A stretch of 64,000 bases of DNA from Alteromonas sp. CI.11.F.A3 (lineage in GTDB: Bacteria; Pseudomonadota; Gammaproteobacteria; Enterobacterales; Alteromonadaceae), in assembly GCF_032925565.1 (NCBI RefSeq), contig NZ_CP136708.1:1-64000 (forward strand). Reading direction: 5' to 3'. Shown here piece after piece: positions 1 through 8,145 of the stretch (position 1 is its first letter; each line of letters opens with the position of its first letter). Under the pieces are notes generated by a model that worked only from the letters and a program-made list of their open reading frames with translations, did no database searches and was not told where the DNA came from. A program made the position numbers and the translations under genes.

Positions 1-441
1 CACATAAGCGGCCACCTCTTCGCCGATAATTTCCGTAATATAGCCGTTACCCGTAAAGGCTTGGCTAATGCGGGTAGCATCGACGTTAACTTGTACATCA
101 GGTACTGCCCCCTTCATCACATCTTTTTCGAATTCAGGCGGTATTGTCACTACAAAGGTGTACTTGCCTGTATCTAAGCTGGGGTTAATCTCTTGATCTG
201 TAATAATATCAGGTGTTAAGAAATAAGGTGGCACGAAGCCGTCTATTACCCTATGAGAAAGCTGCGAACGGTCGTGATCCACAAACGCGATAGGCGCATT
301 GTGCAAAGACTCAGGTACTGCTGTAGCGGCGGTGTAAATATTTACGGTAAATACATAGAAAATAAGCACCAACATCACAGGGTCGCGCCACAAGCTCCAC
401 AGTTCTTTTACGCTAAGGTGTAATACATTGTTAAGTTTCAT
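1..441 (-). CDS. ABC-2 type permease, partial (C-terminus beyond window)
   Basis: The minus-strand frame opens with ATG at 441 and stays open to the window edge, giving the first ~147 residues. It begins MKLNNVLHLSVKELWSLWRD, followed by a hydrophobic segment (MLVLIFYVFTVNIY) and then a hydrophilic region, which is how YhhJ/YbhR-type ABC-2 permeases start: one membrane helix, then a large external domain. It starts 3 bp after the stop of the double-ATPase fusion gene, so it is the third gene of that operon. It probably pairs with the permease half of the fusion in an inner-membrane export channel. The substrate is unknown. The gene is incomplete because of the window end; nothing suggests a disrupted gene. 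Confidence 0.75.
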   Translation of the reverse strand, partial: MKLNNVLHLSVKELWSLWRDPVMLVLIFYVFTVNIYTAATAVPESLHNAPIAFVDHDRSQLSHRVIDGFVPPYFLTPDIITDQEINPSLDTGKYTFVVTIPPEFEKDVMKGAVPDVQVNVDATRISQAFTGNGYITEIIGEEVAAYV

Positions 442-444
442 GAC

Positions 445-3237
445 TTAGCGCTCCTGCTTCTTAAGTAGCACCACTGACAACCAGAGAGTAACTGGAATGC
501 CAATAGCGATGGCATACACCGCAAAATCTAAGGAAGCAAAGCCCAACCCTTTGCTGAAAATGCCTCGACTGGCTAACAAGAAGTAGCTTATGGGGTGCAT
601 CTCTCCAATAACTTTACCAATACCCTCGAGCGCTGAAACCGGTGTAATCATCCCGGCGAATTGTACCGCAGGCACCATGGTCCCAATGGTAGTAAGTAGA
701 ATAGCGGCAATTTGGCTATTGGTAAAAACAGACGCCAACAAGCCAAAACTGGTAGAAAAGGTGACGAACAGTAACGCGATTAGGGCAAACGCGAATACAT
801 CGCCTTTTAGGGGTACATTAAAAAAGTACACCGCCATAAGCACCAATAAAATGAAGCTTACAAATGATGTAAGAATATAGGGCACTTGTTTGCCTAGCAA
901 AAATTCGAGTTTCGATACTGGCGTTACATACAAATTAATAATTGAGCCGAGTTCTTTTTCTCGCACCACGGCTAATGAAGTAAGCAACGCCGGTATCATC
1001 AGTAACAGCATAGGAATAACCGCAGGTACAATGGCCACTAGGCTTTTAATATCAGGGTTATACAAATAGCGAGATTGCACATCAATCAGCGAGGTAGAAG
1101 TGGTCGTGCTCATTTGAGAAGCTTGTTCTAACAACCAGGTTAAGTGAATACCTTCAACATAGCCTTCGATAGTTTCAGCTCTTGAGGGCATAGAGCCATC
1201 TATCCATGCGCCAATTTCTACGTCTTCACCTTTATGGAGTTTTTGACCAAAATCAGGTGGTATCTCAATGGCAAGTGATAGTTCACCACTTTTCATTCGC
1301 CTATCCATATCTTCATAACTAGTGATATCAGGCTGGGTAACAAAATACCGTGAACCCGCAAGGCTATTGGTGTATTGCTCACTAATGGCAGATTTTTCGC
1401 GGTCGAACACCGCGTACTGTAAGTCTTCAACATCCATGGTTATGCCGTAGCCAATGACCATCATTAATACGATAGAGCCTAAAAAAGCCATGGTCAGCCT
1501 GATTGGGTCACGCATTAACTCCAGCGTTTCACGGGTGGCATAACTCATTAAACGTTGTAGCGACTGTTTATAGCGGCTCTTTTGTTTTGTAGCCGTAGAC
1601 ACTGGGCGGGTATTTTCTTTTTCTGGGCTAGCTTCTTGTCTCGCTGAGGAAACACCTTTCTTCAAGCTAGCCTCTTCGCCTTGCACATCATCTTTACTTG
1701 GCTGCGCGGCTTCTAAGTAGTCGATAAACGCTTCTTCTAAGGTCGCAGCTTGCTTGTGTGCCACAATGGCCTCAGGTGAATCGGTTACTAGCACTTTGCC
1801 AGCGTGCATAAGCGAAATGCGATCGCACCTTGCCGCTTCGTTCATAAAGTGTGTGGAAATAAAGATAGTGACGCCATCTTCTCTAGCTAAGCTGATAAGT
1901 AGTCGCCAGAAATTATCCCTGGCAATGGGATCAACCCCGGATGTGGGTTCATCAAGAATCAGCACCTCAGGCTTGTGTACCATAGCTACCGCCAGCGACA
2001 ACCGTTGACGCAACCCTAGAGGTAACGATGCGGGTAGAGCATCTTTGTATTGGCTAAGTGAAAAGCGCTGTAGCATCTCTTGCACGCGAGTATCACGCTG
2101 CTTGTTGTCCTGGCTATTGGACTTCGTAAATAGCCGCGCGTGTAATACCAGATTTTGTTCAACGGTAAGTTCGGTATACAAGGAAAAGCTTTGTGACATA
2201 TAGCCCACACGGTATCGCGTGGCAATGTCGTTAGGATCTAACACACTGCCTAACATCCATGCTTCGCCAGAGGTTTGTGGTAGTAACCCAGTTAGCATTT
2301 TCATGGTGGTCGATTTACCACAGCCATTCGACCCTAGAAAGCCAAATATCTCGCCTTTTTTAATAGAAAAGCTGACGTTATCTACCGCTGTAAAATCACC
2401 AAACATCATGGTGAGACTTTTCGCCTCTATGGCAATAGGCGCGTGAGCACTTTCATCAATAGGGGTTATAACCACGGGCAAGTGATTACGTTTTATTGAT
2501 TCCGGCAATAGGGCAATAAATGCCGACTCTAGATTATCGGTTTGGGTTTTCGCCAGCAGCGCTTGCGGCGCACCTGTGGCTAACACCTTGCCATCGTTCA
2601 TGGCAATAAGATGTTCAAATTGCTGTGCTTCATCCATATACGCAGTAGCAACCAGTACCGTCAGATCAACCTGCCCTTCTCGAATATCAGCAATTAAGCG
2701 CCAAAATTGACTGCGCGCTAACGGATCTACGCCTGTTGTAGGCTCATCTAAAATCAGTAATTTGGGGTCGTGTATAAGGGCACAGCATAAGCCTAATTTT
2801 TGCTTCATGCCGCCAGATAACTTGCCCGCAGGGCGAGATAGAAAAGGAAACAACCCAGTACGTTTGGTTAAATTGTCGATACGCTTGCGGCGCTCGGCGC
2901 GACCGTGCCCAAATAACTTGGCGAAAAACTGTAGGTTTTCTTCAACCGATAAGGTGGGATATAGGTTCTTACCTAAGCCCTGTGGCATATAGGCAATATC
3001 TGCACAAATGGCTTCTCGGTGAGCCCGCTCACGCATATCGCCATTCAGCACATTAAGCGTACCTTGCTGCAACGCCCGTTCACCAGCAATAAGCGATAAA
3101 AGCGTAGATTTTCCTACGCCATCAGGCCCAATAAAACCGACCGTTGCACCACGCGGAATTCGAAGTGATATATCTGCGATTGCGGTAGTTGATTTGTAAT
3201 GAACCGTCAGACCTTCACAGGTAATGACGTCGGTCAT
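445..3237 (-). CDS. RbbA/YhiH-type ABC transporter: two ATPase domains fused to an ABC-2 permease
   Basis: 930 residues in three blocks. ATPase 1 has Walker A GPDGVGKST (about 37-45), signature LSGGMKQ (140-146) and Walker B LLILDEP (160-166). ATPase 2 has Walker A GSNGCGKST (302-310), a degenerate signature LPLGLRQ (405-411) and Walker B VLILDEP (426-432). After a charged linker (about 510-560), the C-terminal third is an ABC-2 permease with one membrane helix near 585-600, a large loop and a cluster of helices from about 720 onward. This order is that of E. coli RbbA (YhiH), which also has the LPLG signature in its second ATPase. The start overlaps the HlyD-type gene stop by 4 bp (ATGA), and the next permease gene follows 3 bp after. 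The operon likely exports a drug or other small molecule, or acts on ribosomes as proposed for RbbA; the sequence does not decide. Confidence 0.85.
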   Translation of the reverse strand: MTDVITCEGLTVHYKSTTAIADISLRIPRGATVGFIGPDGVGKSTLLSLIAGERALQQGTLNVLNGDMRERAHREAICADIAYMPQGLGKNLYPTLSVEENLQFFAKLFGHGRAERRKRIDNLTKRTGLFPFLSRPAGKLSGGMKQKLGLCCALIHDPKLLILDEPTTGVDPLARSQFWRLIADIREGQVDLTVLVATAYMDEAQQFEHLIAMNDGKVLATGAPQALLAKTQTDNLESAFIALLPESIKRNHLPVVITPIDESAHAPIAIEAKSLTMMFGDFTAVDNVSFSIKKGEIFGFLGSNGCGKSTTMKMLTGLLPQTSGEAWMLGSVLDPNDIATRYRVGYMSQSFSLYTELTVEQNLVLHARLFTKSNSQDNKQRDTRVQEMLQRFSLSQYKDALPASLPLGLRQRLSLAVAMVHKPEVLILDEPTSGVDPIARDNFWRLLISLAREDGVTIFISTHFMNEAARCDRISLMHAGKVLVTDSPEAIVAHKQAATLEEAFIDYLEAAQPSKDDVQGEEASLKKGVSSARQEASPEKENTRPVSTATKQKSRYKQSLQRLMSYATRETLELMRDPIRLTMAFLGSIVLMMVIGYGITMDVEDLQYAVFDREKSAISEQYTNSLAGSRYFVTQPDITSYEDMDRRMKSGELSLAIEIPPDFGQKLHKGEDVEIGAWIDGSMPSRAETIEGYVEGIHLTWLLEQASQMSTTTSTSLIDVQSRYLYNPDIKSLVAIVPAVIPMLLLMIPALLTSLAVVREKELGSIINLYVTPVSKLEFLLGKQVPYILTSFVSFILLVLMAVYFFNVPLKGDVFAFALIALLFVTFSTSFGLLASVFTNSQIAAILLTTIGTMVPAVQFAGMITPVSALEGIGKVIGEMHPISYFLLASRGIFSKGLGFASLDFAVYAIAIGIPVTLWLSVVLLKKQER

Positions 3238-4298
3238 AGCGCTACCATTTCAGGCACATCACTTGGCCACGCTGCGCTATCATCAAGCTTTACCCACACA
3301 ACGCCTGGCAGGCCTGTTTTTACCTTCTCGATATGTTCTTGTAGTAAGTCTTTAGGAATTTGTGCTTTTACTCGGAACATTAACTTTTCTCGCTCACTTT
3401 CAGTTTCCACCGAACGGGGCGTGAATTGCGCGACATCTGCCACATAAGAAATACTGGCGGGAATAGAAATATCAGATGCGGCATCTAAAACAATGCGTGC
3501 TTCAGAGCCAATAGATAGCCGGCCTACTTGAGTAGCAGGCAAATAAAATGTCATATAAACATTGGTTAAATCCACAAGGCTAAGTACACGACCACCCGCG
3601 GCCACTACTTCACCAGGTTGCACAACACGGTATTGAATACGCCCGTTGCGCGGCGCTTTTAGCAACATATCGTCTATTTCAGATTCGATTTGCGCGATGG
3701 TAGCATCGCTTGCTGTTACCGCCGCTTGGGCAGACAAATGCTGAGACTTAGAGGCTTCAATGGTTGCGTCTGCAGCGGCCAATCTGGCCGACGCGGCATT
3801 TACGGCTGCTTTCGCACTTTCAACCGTAGTTTGGTTATCTTCCGCCAATTGCTTCGACACGGCACCGGTTTTTGAGAGTTCATCAGTGCGTTTAGCGTGA
3901 GCTTCAGCCGCTTTTAGTTCGGCTTCGGTTTGCAATAACGCTGCCTCTAGCGCGACTTTTTCGCTTTCACGCTGTGCAATCGCCATATGTGCGGCGGCAA
4001 CTGCACTTTGCGCCTGTACTCGCTGGGCATTGGCTTGACGCAATTGACCTTGGATAGTCGTGGTATCTAGCTTGGCAACTAGCGTTCCCTCTTCTACTTG
4101 CTCGCCTTCATCCACATAAATAGCTTCCACTCTTCCCGCCACTTTGGCCGCAATACCAATTTCAATCGCTTCAATTCGGCCATTACTAGACACTACATCT
4201 TCTTGTTCTGTACCACCGAAAAAAGCGTTGTAGCCAAGCGCTAATAATACAATCAACAAAAAAACTAAAACGAAGGGGGTTTTCTTCACTGTCTTCAC
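3234..4298 (-). CDS. HlyD-family membrane fusion protein (YhiI-like)
   Basis: 354 residues. An N-terminal signal anchor (LVFLLIVLLALGYNAFF) is followed by a biotinyl-lipoyl-like half motif (GRIEAIEIGIAAKVAGRVEA), a long Ala/Glu/Gln-rich coiled coil (about 75-210), the second lipoyl half (LKAPRNGRIQYRVVQPGEVV) and a beta-barrel region. This is the normal plan of a periplasmic adaptor that links an inner-membrane pump to an outer-membrane channel. It is first in the operon and overlaps the fusion ABC gene by 4 bp. The same order (adaptor, double-ATPase/permease, permease) is seen in the yhiI-rbbA-yhhJ operon of enterobacteria. No TolC-type outer-membrane gene lies nearby. Confidence 0.88.
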   Translation of the reverse strand: MKTVKKTPFVLVFLLIVLLALGYNAFFGGTEQEDVVSSNGRIEAIEIGIAAKVAGRVEAIYVDEGEQVEEGTLVAKLDTTTIQGQLRQANAQRVQAQSAVAAAHMAIAQRESEKVALEAALLQTEAELKAAEAHAKRTDELSKTGAVSKQLAEDNQTTVESAKAAVNAASARLAAADATIEASKSQHLSAQAAVTASDATIAQIESEIDDMLLKAPRNGRIQYRVVQPGEVVAAGGRVLSLVDLTNVYMTFYLPATQVGRLSIGSEARIVLDAASDISIPASISYVADVAQFTPRSVETESEREKLMFRVKAQIPKDLLQEHIEKVKTGLPGVVWVKLDDSAAWPSDVPEMVAL

Positions 4299-4610
4299 GG
4301 CAATGCTTCCTTAAAAATAAATACTATTTACGGGAGGGAGTGGTGACAAAGTTACTGAAACTGGCGCAGCGACAGTTAGTGCTACCATCATTAGTTTATA
4401 AAATGGTACGCAAAAGCCTATTGTTCTAAATCAATAAACAAGAAGGTTTTTCAGGGAAGAATGAATGAAGATTGCCACAAAACTAAAAAGAGCCGCCCTT
4501 TTGCAAAGAGCGGCGCAAATTTTGAGTGCTGGGTTAAAGTACTAGTACGAAGTCTTTTCCAAAGCTGGCTGAAGCACTAACTTGCAACGTTAACTTACGA
4601 AGCTAAACGG
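4299..4610. other. Intergenic gap between the ABC operon and mmsB
   Basis: 312 bases without a credible gene. It must hold the promoter of the minus-strand ABC operon (start at 4298), and it contains an intrinsic terminator for mmsAB at about 4492-4514. No regulator site or repeat could be recognised. Confidence 0.5.
4492..4514 (-). terminator. Rho-independent terminator of mmsAB
   Basis: GCCGC (4492-4496) pairs with GCGGC (4510-4514), and an inner CTTT/AAAG extends the stem. Read on the minus strand the hairpin is followed by TCTTTTTAGTTTTG. It lies about 100 bp past the mmsB stop. Confidence 0.65.
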
Positions 4611-5492
4611 TTACAGTGTTTTAATGATAGAAGAAAAATCCAGCCCGCCGTTTTCTTGTGCTTTTTCACAATACTCCCGGTATAACTCAGCGGCTCTTTC
4701 ACCCATAGGGACATTTGCCCCAACCGATTCAGCGCCCTGCATGGCTAAGGTTAAGTCTTTCAACATAAGCGCGGCGGCAAAACCACCGGCAAAATCATTA
4801 TCTGCAGGGCTGGCAGGCCCTACTCCTTTTACTGGGCAGTAGCTGGTCATCGACCATGTTTGACCCGACGCATTCGAAGCAATATCGAAAAACACCTGCG
4901 GATCTAAATCTAGCTTTTCTGCTAACTGAAACGCTTCACAGGTAGCAATCATGCTGGCACCTAGCAGCATATTGTTGCAAATTTTTGCAGATTGCCCTGC
5001 CCCACACTCCCCCGCATGAATAATTTTCTTGCCCATAGCCGACAGCACTTTTTCAGCTTGTTCGAAGGCCGCGCTTTCGCCACCCACCATAAAAGTAAGA
5101 GTGCCATCGCCAGCAGCTTTAGTGCCACCAGATACTGGCGCGTCTACCATGAGCAGGCCTTTCGCTTTTGCCATGCCGCCGACGTCCTTGGCAGTGGCCA
5201 CATCTATGGTTGAACAATCTAATAGCAAGGTGCCTGATTTTGCATTGGGTAACACGGTTTCTTCGTATATACCCTTAACGTGCTTGCCTGCAGGCAACAT
5301 GGTTACCACCGCATCGCAGTTTTCAACGGCTTGCTTGGCAGATTCGGCTAATTGGCAGCCGTTGGTTTTAGCGACTGCCATGGCTTCATTACTCAAATCA
5401 AACGCCAATACGCTAAACCCATTTTTCACTAGGTTTTTAGCCATGCCCGAGCCCATATTACCTAGGCCAATAAACGCAATATTTTTAGTCAT
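4611..5492 (-). CDS. mmsB: 3-hydroxyisobutyrate dehydrogenase
   Basis: 293 residues, the usual family length. It oxidises 3-hydroxyisobutyrate to methylmalonate semialdehyde with NAD in valine degradation. The N-terminal dinucleotide-binding loop is GLGNMGSGMA (about 9-18). The substrate-binding signature SGGTKAAGDGTLTFMVGG and the catalytic-lysine region GAGQSAKICNNM are intact. It lies 33 bp downstream of mmsA in the same direction, the standard mmsAB pair, so its product feeds directly into MmsA. The terminator at 4492-4514 closes the unit. Related beta-hydroxyacid dehydrogenases such as tartronate semialdehyde reductase look similar, but the mmsA neighbour settles the call. Confidence 0.9.
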   Translation of the reverse strand: MTKNIAFIGLGNMGSGMAKNLVKNGFSVLAFDLSNEAMAVAKTNGCQLAESAKQAVENCDAVVTMLPAGKHVKGIYEETVLPNAKSGTLLLDCSTIDVATAKDVGGMAKAKGLLMVDAPVSGGTKAAGDGTLTFMVGGESAAFEQAEKVLSAMGKKIIHAGECGAGQSAKICNNMLLGASMIATCEAFQLAEKLDLDPQVFFDIASNASGQTWSMTSYCPVKGVGPASPADNDFAGGFAAALMLKDLTLAMQGAESVGANVPMGERAAELYREYCEKAQENGGLDFSSIIKTL

Positions 5493-5525
5493 TATTCACT
5501 CCAGATTTATGTCGTTGGACTCGCC

Positions 5526-7025
5526 TTATTCCATCGTAGGAATAACAAACGCATTGTCGTTAGTATCAGAACCATCAGGCCAGCGCTGAGTGACCGTTTT
5601 CACTTTGGTCCAAAATTTCACCCCTTCCATACCATGCTGATTAGTATCGCCAAATGACGAACGCTTCCAACCGCCGAAGGTGTGATAGGCCACTGGTACA
5701 GGAATAGGTACATTAATACCTACCATGCCCACGTTCACCCGTTGCGCAAACTCTCTGGCGGCATGGCCATTTCGGGTGTAAATAGCCACCCCATTACCAT
5801 ATTGATGATCGCTTGCTAGCGATACCGCATGATTGAAGTCTGTGGCGCGAACAATTTGAAGTACAGGTCCGAAGATCTCTTCTTGGTATGAGCGCATCTC
5901 TGCCGTTACATTGTCGAACAATGTGGGCCCAATGAAATAGCCATTGGTGTGCTCTGGTATTTGAGACGTGCGACCGTCGTAAATAAGATTCGCACCTTCC
6001 GATATGGCAAGTTCAATATACTCTTCAATACGTGACTTATGGGTAGCCGTTACCACAGGCCCGTAGTGCGCCGACTTATCTTCTGAATGGCTTACTTTAA
6101 TAGCTTTAATGGCTGGAATAAGTTTGTCGATAAGCTTTTCTGCTGTGCCCTCGCCTACAGGCACTACCACAGGTAATGCCATGCATCGCTCACCGGCAGA
6201 ACCGTATGCTGCACCCACTAAGTCTGCGACCACCTGATCTAAATCAGCATCTGGCATCACAATACCGTGGTTTTTAGCGCCGCCCATGGCTTGAATACGT
6301 TTGCCAGCACGGGCTCCGCGTTCATAAACATAATTGGCAATGTCAGATGAGCCCACAAAACTGACTGCTTTTACCTCTTGATGGTCAAGCAGTGCATCAA
6401 CCGCTACTTTGTCACCATGTACCACGTTCAGTACGCCTTTAGGTAACCCTGCTTGTAGCATGAGCTTGGCTAATTCAACAGGTACCGATGGATCTCGCTC
6501 TGAAGGTTTTAAAATAAAGGCATTCCCGCAGGCAATGGCTACGCCGAACATCCACATGGGAATCATTGCTGGAAAGTTAAATGGCGTGATCCCCGCCACT
6601 ACACCTAAGGGCTGGCGCATGGAATACACATCAATACCCGGTCCTGCGCTATCGGTGTACTCCCCTTTTTGCGCATGAGGTATACCGCAAGCAAACTCAA
6701 TAACTTCTAGCCCTCGTTGAATATCGCCTTGCGCATCAGATAGCACTTTACCGTGCTCGCTTGATAGCAACTGGGCAAGCCTGTCTTTGTCTTGCTCGAC
6801 AAGGCGTTTAAATTCAAACATAACGCGTGCACGGCGCTGGGGATTTGTGGCGGCCCATTCGCGCTGGGCTTTTTGGGCAACGTTAACAGCGTGGTTTACC
6901 GTTTCCACGGTAGCCAGCGTAACGTGGGCTTGAACCTTACCCGTGTTAGGGGCGAACACATCGGCGTGACGCTCGCCGTCAGCAGTATAATCTTTACCTT
7001 CAATAAAGTGCGTTACGGTTCTCAT
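5526..7025 (-). CDS. mmsA: Methylmalonate-semialdehyde dehydrogenase (CoA-acylating)
   Basis: 499 residues, typical for the family. It converts methylmalonate semialdehyde plus CoA and NAD to propionyl-CoA and CO2, closing valine degradation, and also acts on malonate semialdehyde. Visible signatures are the ITPFNFPAMIPMWMFG segment, the cofactor segment FVGSSDIANYVYERG and the catalytic cysteine in GERCMALPVVV, which is diagnostic of the CoA-dependent MmsA branch of aldehyde dehydrogenases. It is first in an operon with mmsB and divergent from a LysR gene across a 128-bp spacer that contains inverted repeats, so LysR control is likely. Confidence 0.92.
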   Translation of the reverse strand: MRTVTHFIEGKDYTADGERHADVFAPNTGKVQAHVTLATVETVNHAVNVAQKAQREWAATNPQRRARVMFEFKRLVEQDKDRLAQLLSSEHGKVLSDAQGDIQRGLEVIEFACGIPHAQKGEYTDSAGPGIDVYSMRQPLGVVAGITPFNFPAMIPMWMFGVAIACGNAFILKPSERDPSVPVELAKLMLQAGLPKGVLNVVHGDKVAVDALLDHQEVKAVSFVGSSDIANYVYERGARAGKRIQAMGGAKNHGIVMPDADLDQVVADLVGAAYGSAGERCMALPVVVPVGEGTAEKLIDKLIPAIKAIKVSHSEDKSAHYGPVVTATHKSRIEEYIELAISEGANLIYDGRTSQIPEHTNGYFIGPTLFDNVTAEMRSYQEEIFGPVLQIVRATDFNHAVSLASDHQYGNGVAIYTRNGHAAREFAQRVNVGMVGINVPIPVPVAYHTFGGWKRSSFGDTNQHGMEGVKFWTKVKTVTQRWPDGSDTNDNAFVIPTME

Positions 7026-7153
7026 GGCCTACCTCGACAACTAAAAAATAAAAACAGAATATTTACAATTTTGAAACCTTGCGTTAAAAACCGCAAGTCA
7101 ATATAGTTACAGCACGGTGCTGCATTTTTGCAGCAACTCAAAAAGGTAATCGT
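7026..7153. promoter_or_regulatory. Divergent mmsA/LysR control region with inverted repeats
   Basis: The 128-bp spacer contains a perfect 13-bp palindrome, CAGCAC-G-GTGCTG (7110-7122), overlapping a second inverted repeat, CTGCA-TTTT-TGCAG (7120-7133), 20-45 bp upstream of the LysR start. The position and dyad form suit a LysR operator that controls both genes. The binding assignment is inference. Confidence 0.5.
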
Positions 7154-8035
7154 GTGAATTGGGATGATTTAAGGCTGTTTCTTGGTTTAGCCAGAAATGG
7201 AAAAATTAGCATTGCTGCCAGAAACTTACACCTTGACGCAACCACGTTGATACGTCGTGTAAAAAGGCTGGAGACCGCCCTTAATTGCAATTTGTTCGAG
7301 CTAAGTAATAAAGGCTATTTGCTTACCGATCACGGTAAACGCTTAGTTCACTACATTGAACATGCTGAAAGACACATTTTAGAAGCGAAAAATGATTTAA
7401 CCGACGAGCGTCAGGAGCTTTCCGGCACAGTAAGAGTGAGTGCTTCTGAAGGGTTTGGCTCTTGGGTATTAGCCCCTGCATTGGCTGAATTTAAACAGCG
7501 CTACCCCGCTATTTGTGTGGAGTTAGTGGCAAATAGCGGCTTTTTGAATATCAATAAACGGGAAGCCGATATTGCCATTTTGCTAGAAAAGCCCACGAAA
7601 GGCCTGTTGTATACCAAAAGGCTTACCGACTACCGCCTAAATTTGTACATGCACGAAGACCTAGTAGCAGCGCACGGCGCGCCCACATCTGTCGAGCAAT
7701 TAAGCCCCTTCAATTTGGTCAGTTACGTGCCCGATTTAATTTATGCGCCACAGCTTAATTTCATTGAAGAGTCGCTGCTTTCGCCGCTTCACGCCCTTAA
7801 AAGCACCAGTATTAATGCGCAATTTCAAATGCTTCGAAATAAAGCGGGCGTGGGTATTTTGCCTCATTTTATTGCCAAGAATGCCCATGAACTACAACCG
7901 GTACTGCAAGATAAAATAAACATTACCCGCACCTTTTGGCTAGCAACCCATCGCGATGTAAGGCACTTAGCCAGGGTAAATGTATTTTTAGATTGGTTGA
8001 ACAATACCGTGCAGAAACACGCTGATATATTCTGA
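7154..8035 (+). CDS. LysR-family regulator, probable regulator of mmsAB
   Basis: 293 residues starting at GTG (7154), with an AAAGG-like ribosome site just upstream. The N-terminal 60 residues form the LysR winged helix (WDDLRLFLGLARNGKISIAARNLHLDATTLIRRVKRLE), and residues about 90-290 form the periplasmic-binding-protein-like effector domain. The helix has DATTLIRR where most LysR proteins have S-x-x-(V/T)-S, as in the subgroup that starts NWDDLR. It is divergent from mmsA, so control of valine or 3-hydroxyisobutyrate catabolism is a reasonable guess; the effector is unknown. It ends at a bidirectional terminator shared with the TonB receptor gene. Confidence 0.82.
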   Translation: MNWDDLRLFLGLARNGKISIAARNLHLDATTLIRRVKRLETALNCNLFELSNKGYLLTDHGKRLVHYIEHAERHILEAKNDLTDERQELSGTVRVSASEGFGSWVLAPALAEFKQRYPAICVELVANSGFLNINKREADIAILLEKPTKGLLYTKRLTDYRLNLYMHEDLVAAHGAPTSVEQLSPFNLVSYVPDLIYAPQLNFIEESLLSPLHALKSTSINAQFQMLRNKAGVGILPHFIAKNAHELQPVLQDKINITRTFWLATHRDVRHLARVNVFLDWLNNTVQKHADIF

Positions 8036-8101
8036 TCTAGTCACAGGGTTATCACGCTAATACTCACACCAACGCTATTTAGGATGGGGCAACATAAATA
8101 A

Positions 8102-8125
8102 AAAAAGCGCCCTAAGGCGCTTTTT
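8102..8125. terminator. Bidirectional rho-independent terminator
   Basis: AAAAAGCGCC (8102-8111), loop CTAA, then GGCGCTTTTT (8116-8125): a perfect 10-bp stem with A/T flanks on both sides. It sits between the convergent LysR (+) and TonB-receptor (-) genes and can serve both. Confidence 0.88.
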
Positions 8126-8145
8126 AGCGTTTTATTTTATACCGT

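Noticed and set aside
5029..5589. 186-codon plus-strand frame antisense to mmsB
   Set aside because: A shadow of a well-identified dehydrogenase gene with no family features of its own.
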